From a bacterium (GTDB lineage: Bacteria > Bacillota > Clostridia > Christensenellales > CAG-138), in assembly GCA_022778545.1 (NCBI GenBank), contig JALFDW010000037.1:1-64000 (forward strand): a DNA stretch of 64,000 nucleotides, in the 5' to 3' direction. The notes beneath the pieces were generated by a model. That model did not search any database. It was not told the origin of the DNA and worked only from the letters and a program-made list of their open reading frames with translations. Each line of letters starts with the position of its first letter. Positions within the stretch are counted from its first letter, which is position 1. The translations under genes and the position numbers were made by a program. This document shows, piece by piece, positions 16,519 through 24,511 of this stretch.

Positions 16519-18924
16519 TTATGCTCTGAGCTGTGCGCCAAGGCGCGCTGCAAGCGTATCGATCACGCACTTCATAGCCTGCTGGATCTCGTCATCATTG
16601 AGCGTATGGTCGTTTGCAGAAAGCGAGAACGAATACGCCATGCTCTTTTTGCCCACCGGGATGCCCACGCCGCGGTACACGTCAAACAGCTCCGCATCGC
16701 CGATCGTCACCGCAGCGGGTGCCCGCAGGATCGCTTCCTTCACAGCCGCCGCGCTTATGCTTTCATCGACCACGACCGCGATGTCACGCGGGACCTTCGG
16801 GAAGCGCGGCAGAGGCGCATAGGTGCGTTTTCCGCCCTTGTGCGCGCGCAGCTTCTCAACATTGATCTCCGCATAATATACCTTTTGCGGAATGCCCCAC
16901 ACCTTCTGCACCTTGGGGTGGACTGCGCCAAACTCACCGATGGCCTCGCCGTCTGCAAGCAGCAGCGCCTTCTGCCCGGGCTGGAAGTATTCTCCGCCGC
17001 CCGGCACAACCGAGCAGTACTCCTGCATGCGGAACGCCTCGAGCACCGCCTCAATGCTCCCCTTGAGCGTAAAGAAGTCCTCATCCTCCCCGCTGAAAGC
17101 AATGCCGAGCATCTTGCGTTCTTCCGGCAGATCGGCATTGTTGTCAAAATGCACGTTCCCGACCTCGAAGAAGCGTGCCTGGCCCGTTTTGCGGCTGAAG
17201 TTGCGCGCGAGGGAATCGAGCACACCCGCAAGCAGCGTCGTGCGCATAAGGCTCTGATCCTCACCGAAGGGGTTGAGGAGCTTCACTGCAAGGCGTTTTT
17301 CATCGCCTTCCGGGATGCGCAGCGCGTCAAGCGCCGCGGGGCCGGTGAAGTTGTAATTGTACATCTCACAGCAGCCCTGCGCAACGAGCGTATCCTTGAT
17401 GGCATCCTCATCCTTCAGATCCTCTCCGATCCGGCCGCGGAAGGTATTGCCGGTCATCAGCGTGGGTGGGATGTTGTCATAGCCGTAAATGCGGCCGACT
17501 TCCTCCGCAATGTCCCAATCCGCCTCAATGCCGCTTTCGATATCCGTGCGGAAATGCGGCACATCCACACGCAGCTTGTCGCCGCAGACCTCGGAGGAGA
17601 TGTTGATGGTAGCAAGCATCTTCACCATGTCCTCCGGTACGATACTCGTGTTCAGGATCTTGTTCACATGGGCGTAATCCACATCGATCACGCGCGGAGA
17701 AACATCCGCCGCGCAAACGTCGATCGCCTCGCCGATCACCTTGCCCGCATGGAGATCGTCCACAAGTTCGATGGCCCGTTCCAGCGCAAGGTAAGCATTC
17801 ACCGGCTCCACGCCCTTAATGAAGCGCGCGGCTGCGTCTGTCACATGGCGCAGTTTGCGCGTCGTCGCGCGGATGTTGCTGCCCTTAAAGGCCGCTGCCT
17901 CGAAAAGCGTCGCCTTGGTGTTCTCCGTGATCTCGGAGTTTTCGCCGCCCATCACGCCCGCGATGCCGACGCCCTTCTCCGGGTCCGCAATGAGGAGCAT
18001 TTCCGGCGTCACGGCGCGCTCCTTGCCATCGAGCGTTACGACGGTCTCGCCCTCATGCGCGTTGCGCACAACGATGTGCCCATCCGCCACACAGGCCAGG
18101 TCAAACGCATGCATCGGGTGGCCGTATTCCACAAGAACATAGTTCGTGATGTCCACGATGTTGTTGATCGGCCGCATGCCGACCGCGCGGAGCCTCCGCT
18201 GCATCCACTTCGGGGAAGGCTCGATTACAAGATCCGTCACAACGCGCGCGGCATAACGCGGGCAAAGCTCCGTGTTTTCCACGGTAACGCTCGCATAATC
18301 CGCCGTGTTTCCGGTGCCGGCGACCGGGCGGATCACAGGCTCCCTGAACTTCTGCCCAAGCGCAGCCGCAGCCTCGCGGCAGATGCCGATGATGCTCTGG
18401 CAATCCGCACGGTTCGGGGTCAGTTCGATATCGAAAATGATGTCGTCCATGCCGATCGCGGTCTGAATCGGCTGGCCAAGTGGATGCTCCTCCTGCAGGA
18501 TCATGATACCGTTGAATTCCGCGCCGGGGTAATCCGCCTCCGTAAGGCCGAGCTCCTTGCCGGAGCAGAGCATGCCCGCGCTTTCCACGCCGCGCATGTT
18601 CGTGGGCCTGATCTCGATCCCGCCCACGAGTTTTGCGCCATCCAGCGCCACAGGCACGAGCGCGCCTTCAAACACGTTCGTCGCGCCCGTCACGATGCAG
18701 AGCGGCGTTTCCCCGCCCACATCGATGGAGCAGATCTGCAATTTGTCCGCGTTCGGATGCTTTTCAAGCGCATTGATGCGCCCCACCACAACGCCGGAAA
18801 CGTTGGGCATCTCGTCCAGAATATCGGCGACCTCGAAGCCGCGCCACATCATGCGCTCCACGAATTCCTCGGGCGTCACATTCCATTCCACATAATCCTT
18901 CAACCAGCTCAATGGCAGTTTCAT
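16519..18924 (-). CDS. pheT: Phenylalanine-tRNA ligase beta subunit
   Basis: An 801-residue subunit of the alpha2-beta2 synthetase. Order of domains: B1 core, tRNA-binding OB fold (GVVVGRINALEKHPNADKLQ, residues 40-60), B3/B4 editing domain that hydrolyses mischarged Tyr-tRNA, B5 DNA-binding-like domain, catalytic-like core and C-terminal ferredoxin-like anticodon-binding domain (FPKVPRDIAVVVDESI region, about 705-800). Length is normal. It follows pheS by 15 bases and is controlled by the Phe T-box. Confidence 0.97.
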   Translation of the reverse strand: MKLPLSWLKDYVEWNVTPEEFVERMMWRGFEVADILDEMPNVSGVVVGRINALEKHPNADKLQICSIDVGGETPLCIVTGATNVFEGALVPVALDGAKLVGGIEIRPTNMRGVESAGMLCSGKELGLTEADYPGAEFNGIMILQEEHPLGQPIQTAIGMDDIIFDIELTPNRADCQSIIGICREAAAALGQKFREPVIRPVAGTGNTADYASVTVENTELCPRYAARVVTDLVIEPSPKWMQRRLRAVGMRPINNIVDITNYVLVEYGHPMHAFDLACVADGHIVVRNAHEGETVVTLDGKERAVTPEMLLIADPEKGVGIAGVMGGENSEITENTKATLFEAAAFKGSNIRATTRKLRHVTDAAARFIKGVEPVNAYLALERAIELVDDLHAGKVIGEAIDVCAADVSPRVIDVDYAHVNKILNTSIVPEDMVKMLATINISSEVCGDKLRVDVPHFRTDIESGIEADWDIAEEVGRIYGYDNIPPTLMTGNTFRGRIGEDLKDEDAIKDTLVAQGCCEMYNYNFTGPAALDALRIPEGDEKRLAVKLLNPFGEDQSLMRTTLLAGVLDSLARNFSRKTGQARFFEVGNVHFDNNADLPEERKMLGIAFSGEDEDFFTLKGSIEAVLEAFRMQEYCSVVPGGGEYFQPGQKALLLADGEAIGEFGAVHPKVQKVWGIPQKVYYAEINVEKLRAHKGGKRTYAPLPRFPKVPRDIAVVVDESISAAAVKEAILRAPAAVTIGDAELFDVYRGVGIPVGKKSMAYSFSLSANDHTLNDDEIQQAMKCVIDTLAARLGAQLRA

Positions 18925-18939
18925 ATTCCGATCCCTCCC

Positions 18940-19962
18940 TTAGAATTGGCGCAGGAAGCGCGCGTCGTTTTCGTACTCAAGGCGGATGTCCGTGATGCCG
19001 TACTTAAGGCTCGTCACACGGTCCACGCCGATGCCGAAGGCAATGGCCTTCCACTCATGCGGGTCAAGACCGCAGTTTTCAAGCTCGTGCGGGTTCGTAA
19101 CGCCGCAACCGAGGATCTCGATCCAGCCCGTGCCCTTGCAGACGCGGCAGCCCTTTCCCCCGCAGATGGAGCAGGAAATGTCCACCTCTGCGGAAGGCTC
19201 CGTGAACGGGAAGTAGCTCGGGCGGAAACGCGTGCGCACATCCTCGCCGAACACGGCATGCACGAACGTATCGAGCGTGCCTTTCAGATCTGCAAGCGTG
19301 ATGTCACGATCCACCACAAAGCCCTCCATCTGCATGAACACCGGGCTGTGGCTTGCATCCACCTCATCCACGCGGAACACGCGGCCGGGCATGACGAGCC
19401 GGAACGGAGGTTTGAGCGTCATGAGAGCGCGCGCCTCGCAGGGGGAAGTATGCGTGCGCAGCACCACGCGGTCGTTGATATAGAAGGTATCCTGCATGTC
19501 GCGCGCCGGATGGTCGAGCGGCAGGTTCAGCCTCGTGAAGTTGTAATCGTCATACTCCACCTCAGGACCGCCAAACGTGGTGAAGCCCATGCCGATGAGC
19601 GCGTCGCGGATCTCGCGGTACGTCCGCGTCATCGGGTGCAGATGGCCGGCCGGCAGCCTGCGCTTGCCGGGTTCCGTCACATCAAGCGCTTCCTTTTCAA
19701 AGCGGCGTTCGAGCATCAGCTCCGCGATCTTTTCGCGCCGCACGCCGATGGCTTCCTCCAGCTCCTTCTTCACGGCATTCGATGCCTGGCCGAGCTTTGC
19801 GCGCTGCTCCTTATCAAGCTTGCCCATGGTGCGCAGAATCTCCGTCAGCGCACCGTTGCGGCCCAGCACGGAAACGTTGAGCGCGTCGAGCTCTTTCTCG
19901 TCCCGCACTTCCTTCAGGCGGTCAAGCGTTTCCTGCCTGATCTTCTGCAATGCGTCGATCAT
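18940..19962 (-). CDS. pheS: Phenylalanine-tRNA ligase alpha subunit
   Basis: This 340-residue catalytic subunit charges tRNA-Phe. It has an N-terminal coiled coil that binds the tRNA, then class II motifs: MTRTYREIRDALIGMGF (motif 1), SHSPVFMQMEGFVVD with TSPCEARAL (motif 2 area), and FGIGVDRVTSLKYGI (motif 3). The ATG at 19962 has GGAGG 11 bases upstream; a longer frame to 20055 would run into the T-box and was rejected. The product works with PheT. Confidence 0.97.
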   Translation of the reverse strand: MIDALQKIRQETLDRLKEVRDEKELDALNVSVLGRNGALTEILRTMGKLDKEQRAKLGQASNAVKKELEEAIGVRREKIAELMLERRFEKEALDVTEPGKRRLPAGHLHPMTRTYREIRDALIGMGFTTFGGPEVEYDDYNFTRLNLPLDHPARDMQDTFYINDRVVLRTHTSPCEARALMTLKPPFRLVMPGRVFRVDEVDASHSPVFMQMEGFVVDRDITLADLKGTLDTFVHAVFGEDVRTRFRPSYFPFTEPSAEVDISCSICGGKGCRVCKGTGWIEILGCGVTNPHELENCGLDPHEWKAIAFGIGVDRVTSLKYGITDIRLEYENDARFLRQF

Positions 19963-19984
19963 AATGAAATGAACCTCCGAAAAA

Positions 19985-20238
19985 TATAATAAGCGCGCCT
20001 CGCCGAAGGGACGAAGGCGCGCTCGTGGTACCACCCTAATTCGCCCCGCTGCCACGGGGCCTTTTCCGCTGTAACGGGCTTACCCGGCACCGACTACGCA
20101 CCTGCTTTCGGAGCAGGCTTCCCCGGCGCGGCTTGGGAGCGAACTTCGCGCACCGCTTCTCCGCAGGCCGCTTCCAGCATTGCGGCCCTCTCTGGAACGG
20201 GCAAACGGCGCTTTTCTCCGTCATCGCCTATGTTTCTT
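19985..20238 (-). promoter_or_regulatory. T-box leader (tRNA-Phe sensing) of pheST
   Basis: The region between the promoter and pheS is a T-box riboswitch that reads uncharged tRNA-Phe. The conserved antiterminator AGGGTGGTACCACG is at 20037-20024. The terminator stem AGCGCGCC/GGCGCGCT (20023-20016 with 19999-19992) is followed by TATTATATTTTT. The stem I distal motifs AGAGAGGG and GCTGGAAGC are present. The likely specifier is TTC (20143-20141) within GAAGTTCGC, a Phe codon that matches the genes controlled. Low charged tRNA-Phe should favour antitermination. Confidence 0.95.
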
Positions 20239-20243
20239 GGTGC

Positions 20244-20272
20244 ATCATAGCACAAAACGGAAGAGATTTCAA
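20244..20272 (-). promoter_or_regulatory. Promoter of the pheST T-box transcript
   Basis: TTGAAA (20272-20267) and TATGAT (20249-20244) on the minus strand with a 17-base spacer, immediately upstream of the T-box. Confidence 0.8.
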
Positions 20273-20306
20273 CGGTGGTTTCCGTTTTTCCGCCGAAAAG
20301 CAAACG

Positions 20307-20335
20307 CGGGCGGCAATGCTTCTCTTTGCCGCCCG
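20307..20335 (-). terminator. Terminator of the PIG-L/nagB/ROK operon
   Basis: CGGGCGGCAA (20307-20316) pairs with TTGCCGCCCG (20326-20335). On the minus strand it is followed by CGTTTGCTTTT, 25 bases after the PIG-L stop and just upstream of the pheST promoter. Confidence 0.8.
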
Positions 20336-20359
20336 TACCGTTTCAATCTATCTTCTGTT

Positions 20360-21181
20360 TTATTCCACGCTCTCTGCAATGCGCAGGAATTCTTCCGAAG
20401 GCGCCTCGCCGTATTCGCTGATCTCATACAGTTCAACACTGTATATCTTCTCCGCCTCCGCGCCGTATTTTTCAGCGAGCCTCTCCCGGTGCTTCCCGCA
20501 CTGTGCCCTGCCCAAACCGTGATACCGTTCCGCAAGCAATGCGACCTGCTTTTCACGCGGCCACGCGATCCGTCCCATATGATCCGGCCAATACATCCAG
20601 TCGAAATACTGGCACGCATGGCAGGAAGCAAGTTGCACCTTAAAATCCACCCGCTCCCTGGAGACGGGAACGATGATGTCCGCGCTGTGCGGATACGGCT
20701 TTTTGAAATCATCTGCCCAGAACAGGATGGCAGGCGTGTGCGCGAGATACGGCGTATCCGCGCAAATGTGCGGGACGGTGAGCAGGAAGGATGCATCCTG
20801 CACCAGAAGCGACACATTCCGGTGATCCGCATGATAATCGTTCGGGCGATTCGTGAGGATCACATCCGGCCGGTAGCGGCGGATATAGCGGATGAGGTGT
20901 TCCCGTGCGGCAAGCGTCACTTCCAGCCGCCCATCCGGGTAATCCAGCACATCATAACGCGCATCGAGCAGGCGGCCGCTTGCCGCAGCCTCACTGCGCC
21001 GTTTCAGCTTCAGCTCCTCCGCGCTTTCGTCCATGTGATAAGTTCCCGCGCTTCCATCCGTCACCGAAAGCAGGCGCACCTGCCAGCCTGCCTCGCGCAG
21101 CTTGGAAAGCAAGCCGCCCGAATATGTGTCCGCATCATCCGGGTGCGCACCGATGCTCAAAATTCTGCGTTGTTCTTCCAT
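20360..21181 (-). CDS. PIG-L (LmbE-like) N-deacetylase
   Basis: A 273-residue zinc deacetylase of the PIG-L family, which removes acetyl groups from GlcNAc-containing small molecules. Zinc-site residues are visible: AHPDDAD at residues 12-18 (His13, Asp16) and the later HADH (His117, His120). The ATG at 21181 is chosen because GGAGG lies five bases before it; another ATG four codons upstream is in frame. It is the last gene of an operon after nagB (25 bases away) and a ROK regulator. That context points to an amino-sugar substrate such as GlcNAc, diacetylchitobiose or a derivative. Bacillithiol synthesis (BshB) is an alternative, but no bshA or bshC is nearby. Confidence 0.9.
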   Translation of the reverse strand: MEEQRRILSIGAHPDDADTYSGGLLSKLREAGWQVRLLSVTDGSAGTYHMDESAEELKLKRRSEAAASGRLLDARYDVLDYPDGRLEVTLAAREHLIRYIRRYRPDVILTNRPNDYHADHRNVSLLVQDASFLLTVPHICADTPYLAHTPAILFWADDFKKPYPHSADIIVPVSRERVDFKVQLASCHACQYFDWMYWPDHMGRIAWPREKQVALLAERYHGLGRAQCGKHRERLAEKYGAEAEKIYSVELYEISEYGEAPSEEFLRIAESVE

Positions 21182-21206
21182 GTTCTCCTCCATCGTTTTC
21201 CTTTAT

Positions 21207-21935
21207 TCACAATTCAGCACAATTCAAATCAAAATCACATATCACCGTCACATCCGGGTGCAACTGCAAAAAGCTCGCCGGAACCTCCGGATCGACCTTG
21301 CCCGAAACCGCCTTTTGCAGCGCTTCCCTTTTCTGTTCGCCCGAGGCAAGCAGCAGAATGCGCTTCGCCCGCATAATCCCGCCCATGCCGAGCGTGAGCG
21401 CGCTGCGCGGCACATCGTCAAGGCTTTTGAAATTGCGGCTGTTTGCAAGGCGGGTGCTTTCGGCAAGCGTTACGGTATGCGTATGCACATCGAGCGCCCG
21501 CGCCGGCTCATTAAAGCCGATATGCCCGTTTTTCCCGATACCAAGCAGCTGAAGGTCAATGCCGCCAAGCGCTTCGCACAGCGCATCATACCGCCGGCAT
21601 TCCAAAGCCGGATTTTCCGCGAGGCCATTCGGGATATGCGTATTTTCCCGCTGCACATTGATGCGGGAAAACAGGTGTTTTTCCATAAAATAGCGGTAGC
21701 TTTGCGGATCGTCCGCGCCGAGGCCGGCATATTCATCCAAATTAACGGTGCGCACATGCCGGAACGTTGCCCGCCCTTCCCGATACGCTTCGGCAAGGCA
21801 GTCATATGCGCCAATGGGCGTGCTGCCTGTCGCAAGCCCGAGCACACAATCCGGCTTTTCCCGCACCGCGGCAAGGATGATCTCCGCCGTCCGGCAGCTC
21901 AGCGCCGCATAGTTTTCGTCCTGAATAATTCTCAT
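21207..21935 (-). CDS. nagB: Glucosamine-6-phosphate deaminase
   Basis: A 242-residue isomerase/deaminase that converts glucosamine-6-phosphate to fructose-6-phosphate and ammonia. GLATGSTPIGAYD (phosphate loop), VNLDEYAGL with the catalytic Asp, and LLGIGKNGHIGFNEPA with the catalytic His are all present. The length fits the shorter Firmicute NagB type that lacks the C-terminal allosteric tail. The start at 21935 follows the regulator stop by four bases, with GGGAG nine bases upstream. No NagA deacetylase gene is in the window; the neighbouring PIG-L enzyme could fill the deacetylation role. Confidence 0.95.
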   Translation of the reverse strand: MRIIQDENYAALSCRTAEIILAAVREKPDCVLGLATGSTPIGAYDCLAEAYREGRATFRHVRTVNLDEYAGLGADDPQSYRYFMEKHLFSRINVQRENTHIPNGLAENPALECRRYDALCEALGGIDLQLLGIGKNGHIGFNEPARALDVHTHTVTLAESTRLANSRNFKSLDDVPRSALTLGMGGIMRAKRILLLASGEQKREALQKAVSGKVDPEVPASFLQLHPDVTVICDFDLNCAEL

Positions 21936-21939
21936 TAGT

Positions 21940-23142
21940 TCATACTCCCATATCCATTTTTTGCAGAATACGTTGGATTGTCTGCTCCACAACGATGCAG
22001 CTTATGCCATAAAGGCTTGCATTGGATCCCATTTTGGTGAGGCGCACCGTCAGGTTTGGTTGAACAGAGCGCACAAGCCGTTTCTCCACAAACTGCATTA
22101 CAGTCGGGTAGCAGGCTGCACAGCCGGCGAACAAGTTGCCCCAAAGAGCGATCGTATCCGGATTGTAGGCGCAGGAGATATCGCTGATGGCAATCGCGAT
22201 ATATTCGCTCACCTCCAACAGCAGCGCATGCAGCTTCTGATTACCCGCTTTAAGCCCCGCATTGATGCTTGCGAGCGAGCCATAAGCGGGATCGATCTCC
22301 TTTGCACGTTCAATAACTGCAGATTCGCTGATCGTCCTTTCAAAGCTGCCGCGGTATTCGCACTTCTCAGGGCGCAGGCCCTCCAGCCCGGCGTTAAAAT
22401 GCCCGATCTCACCCGCTGCGTTGCGGCTGCCCCGCAGGAGCCTTCCATCCACGATCGCAGCGCTGCCTACACCTGCCCAGCCAAGCTTTAAGTAGACGAT
22501 GTTCTCCGTGCTCTCCCCGGCGCAGGAAAGCAGATACTGCTCTCCGAGCAAAGCCGCTTTGCAGTCATTCTCCACAAACGCGGGCATGCCAAGCACATCT
22601 TCAAGGATAGCAACGCCATCCACATCCGCCCAGTGCATTTGACTTGATCCAGATATGACGCCTGTTTCAAGAACGTGGCCGGAAATGCTGATACCACAAC
22701 AGGCAACTTTTTCAACAGGCACGCCAGCATCGCGGCAAAGCTCCGGCAGCATCTCCTTGAGCGTCTCCGCCATATTGCGAAACGTTATCCCCTCTGCCAT
22801 GATAAGCTCACGGTATGCCACATTTTTCGCTGACATATCTACCAACGAAACCTTGCTCACGTTCGGCGTCGCGTCCATGCAGAGACAATATGCCGCACTC
22901 GCACGAACTTCAAGCAGCGTACTTGGCCGGCCGGACGTCCCTGCGGATGCAATCGAATGCTCGGCAATCAGGCCGATCCCCTGCAATTCGTTTACGATGC
23001 GCGTCATGCTCGTTGCGCTGAGGCCCGTGCGCTTTGCGAGCGCAGCACGGGACAAAGGGCCCTCCCGCTTCACAAGATCAAAAATCAGCTTGAGGTTATG
23101 ATACTTCAAATCAGCCTGTGACCTTGGAGCCTCATGATACAT
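21940..23142 (-). CDS. ROK-family transcriptional repressor (NagC/XylR type)
   Basis: This 400-residue regulator has an N-terminal winged helix (RAALAKRTGLSATSMTRIVN, about residues 30-50) and a ROK sugar-sensing domain. GEIGHFN keeps the conserved His, but the usual CxCGxxGC zinc cluster is reduced to a single Cys followed by EYRGSFE, so zinc binding is doubtful. The ATG at 23142 has GGAG seven bases upstream; an upstream ATG at 23160 is less well placed. It heads the regulator-nagB-PIG-L operon and is divergent from a ROK kinase. It probably represses both and is relieved by an amino sugar or its phosphate. Confidence 0.9.
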   Translation of the reverse strand: MYHEAPRSQADLKYHNLKLIFDLVKREGPLSRAALAKRTGLSATSMTRIVNELQGIGLIAEHSIASAGTSGRPSTLLEVRASAAYCLCMDATPNVSKVSLVDMSAKNVAYRELIMAEGITFRNMAETLKEMLPELCRDAGVPVEKVACCGISISGHVLETGVISGSSQMHWADVDGVAILEDVLGMPAFVENDCKAALLGEQYLLSCAGESTENIVYLKLGWAGVGSAAIVDGRLLRGSRNAAGEIGHFNAGLEGLRPEKCEYRGSFERTISESAVIERAKEIDPAYGSLASINAGLKAGNQKLHALLLEVSEYIAIAISDISCAYNPDTIALWGNLFAGCAACYPTVMQFVEKRLVRSVQPNLTVRLTKMGSNASLYGISCIVVEQTIQRILQKMDMGV

Positions 23143-23159
23143 TGTGTTTCTCCATCCCA

Positions 23160-23440
23160 CTACTATTTTTCCCGTTCCTCGCTGTAAGCATCAAGCTCAC
23201 ATTCGTTTCGGCGAGTTCCACGATCATACCCTTGTAAATCACTGCAATGCGGTTTGTGATAAACCGCATAATCAACCATTGCGCGTTCACTCAGGCTCGC
23301 CGTCGGATTCTGAAAGATCAACTGAATATTTTTGATGACTTCCCTGTCGCTTTCCCGATCAATCTTGCCCGAAATCCGTTTCCCTTTATAATTAAAGTTC
23401 TGAGTATTCCCTGCGGGCTCTGCATCCGCAAATCAAAATC
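23160..23440 (-). pseudogene. Remnant of an oligopeptide-type (OppF/DppF) ABC transporter ATPase
   Basis: No intact gene lies here, but the minus strand keeps two recognisable pieces of an OppF-like ATPase. The first reads YKGKRISGKI and then IQLIFQNPTASLSERAMVDY, the Q-loop region. The second, in another frame, reads RFITNRIAVIYKGMIVELAE, the segment after the H-loop. Everything between them is gone, including the ABC signature LSGGQ, Walker B and the switch His. Walker A is also absent upstream. A large internal deletion plus frame change explains this. OppF-type ATPases energise uptake of peptides or, in some organisms, chito-oligosaccharides. The relic lies inside the long leader of the ROK regulator operon. 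Confidence 0.8.
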
Positions 23441-23466
23441 GCATTAAACGGCGTGTTCCTCAATAG

Positions 23467-23481
23467 CTAACACCGCGTTAG
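23467..23481 (-). promoter_or_regulatory. Inverted repeat at the operon start site, candidate ROK operator
   Basis: CTAAC (23467-23471) and GTTAG (23477-23481) form an inverted repeat around ACCGC, with TA on each flank. It covers the expected transcription start of the leftward operon, a standard repressor position. Binding is inferred. Confidence 0.45.
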
Positions 23482-23483
23482 TA

Positions 23484-23512
23484 AATATATCACTCGATTT
23501 TATGTTTGTCAA
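23484..23512 (-). promoter_or_regulatory. Promoter of the ROK regulator-nagB-PIG-L operon
   Basis: TTGACA (23512-23507) and TATATT (23489-23484) on the minus strand have a 17-base spacer. It lies about 340 bases upstream of the regulator start, on the far side of the ABC-ATPase relic. This suggests that the ATPase gene was once the first gene of this operon. Confidence 0.7.
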
Positions 23513-23540
23513 CAACATATATGTTTCATTTAATAGCATG

Positions 23541-23569
23541 GTGAAATTTTATGGGAAACATGGTATACT
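23541..23569 (+). promoter_or_regulatory. Promoter of the ROK kinase
   Basis: GTGAAA (23541-23546) and TATACT (23564-23569) with a 17-base spacer, 45 bases before the kinase start and divergent from the regulator operon promoter. Confidence 0.6.
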
Positions 23570-23614
23570 CGTTCTAATATATCAAATTTGCAAAACGAAT
23601 GAGAGGATTTGGAA

Positions 23615-24457
23615 ATGAAGATCAACGTTTTTGATATCGGCGGCACATTTGTGAAGTATGGCATTTGGGATGGCGCCGCCTTGCATGCCATGGGAGAATT
23701 CCCTTCCTGCGGGCAGGAGGGTGCCGCGCGGCTGATCGCGCGGCTGAATGCTGTCATGAATACCCTTGGCGCAGCGGATGCGATCGGTATTTGCACGCGC
23801 GGCCAGATCAACTGCGAAAGCGGCGTTGTGATTTATGATCCTCCGCACATCATTCCCGGCTATACCGGCACAAACCTGAAGGCCTCTTTCGCAGATTTCG
23901 GCGTTCCGGTGGCTGTAGAAAATGACGTAAATTGCATGTCGCTTGCTGAAGCCCAGTTTTTCCCGAACTCCGGAAATGGCGATCTCATCTGCCTGACCTA
24001 CGGCACCTGCGTTGGCGGTGCAATCGTGCGCAACGGAGAAGTTTATCACGGAGCCAACTGGTCCGCCGGCGAATTCGGTATGATCTACTCCGGTGGGCGT
24101 TACTATGAAGATATTGCAAGCGTTTCCGCGCTTGTGGAACGCATTCGAGCCGTGGATCCGCAGCTTGACAGCGGACGGAAGATCGCAGCAGTGCTTGACA
24201 GACCGGATATCGCTCCGCTTGTTGACGCCTGGGTCAGCGACGTTGCGGATGGCCTTGCCTCGCTGATTCATATCTTTGATCCGGCTGCAGTCATAACTGG
24301 CGGTGGCTTCATTGAAAACGAGCGCGTGTTTGAACGTATCAGTACTTACACCCGGCAACGCGTTGCTCCGGGTTTTCATGCGCTGCTTTCCCCTGCCCGC
24401 TATGGCAACCGGGCAGGCCTCATTGGGGCTGCACGCCTCGCTGAATCTCTTCTCTGA
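23615..24457 (+). CDS. ROK-family sugar kinase (possible glucosamine or GlcNAc kinase)
   Basis: A 280-residue ROK kinase. The phosphate loop DIGGTFVKYG is at residues 7-16, VENDVNCMSLAE carries the catalytic Asp near residue 105, and VITGGGFIEN is the adenosine motif. Where most ROK proteins have GELGH and a CxCGxxGCxE zinc cluster, this one has GEFGM and no Cys cluster, so it belongs to a zinc-less subgroup. The ATG at 23615 follows AGAGGA; a TTG two codons earlier is possible. Its place opposite regulator, nagB and PIG-L suggests it phosphorylates the deacetylated amino sugar. Glucose or N-acetylmannosamine kinase are alternatives. Confidence 0.85.
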   Translation: MKINVFDIGGTFVKYGIWDGAALHAMGEFPSCGQEGAARLIARLNAVMNTLGAADAIGICTRGQINCESGVVIYDPPHIIPGYTGTNLKASFADFGVPVAVENDVNCMSLAEAQFFPNSGNGDLICLTYGTCVGGAIVRNGEVYHGANWSAGEFGMIYSGGRYYEDIASVSALVERIRAVDPQLDSGRKIAAVLDRPDIAPLVDAWVSDVADGLASLIHIFDPAAVITGGGFIENERVFERISTYTRQRVAPGFHALLSPARYGNRAGLIGAARLAESLL

Positions 24458-24486
24458 AAAACGGCACAACATCGCCGCAAAAGAGC

Positions 24487-24510
24487 GCCACCAGCCAAAG
24501 GCTGGTGGCT
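24487..24510 (+). terminator. Strong hairpin after the ROK kinase
   Basis: GCCACCAGCC (24487-24496) pairs with GGCTGGTGGC (24500-24509) around a short loop. No U-tract follows on the plus strand because the IS1182 element begins at once; on the minus strand GCTCTTTTGC follows. The IS may have displaced the original U-run. Confidence 0.55.
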
Positions 24511-24511
24511 C

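Noticed and set aside
16504..19989. Open frame of 1161 codons antisense to pheT-pheS
   Set aside because: It mirrors pheST exactly, has no ribosome site, and its His/Arg-rich composition is what the antisense frame of GC-rich genes yields. PheT and PheS motifs are complete on the other strand.
20360..21181. Bacillithiol deacetylase BshB
   Set aside because: Possible by family, but there is no bshA or bshC nearby and the gene is in a nagB operon with ROK regulation.
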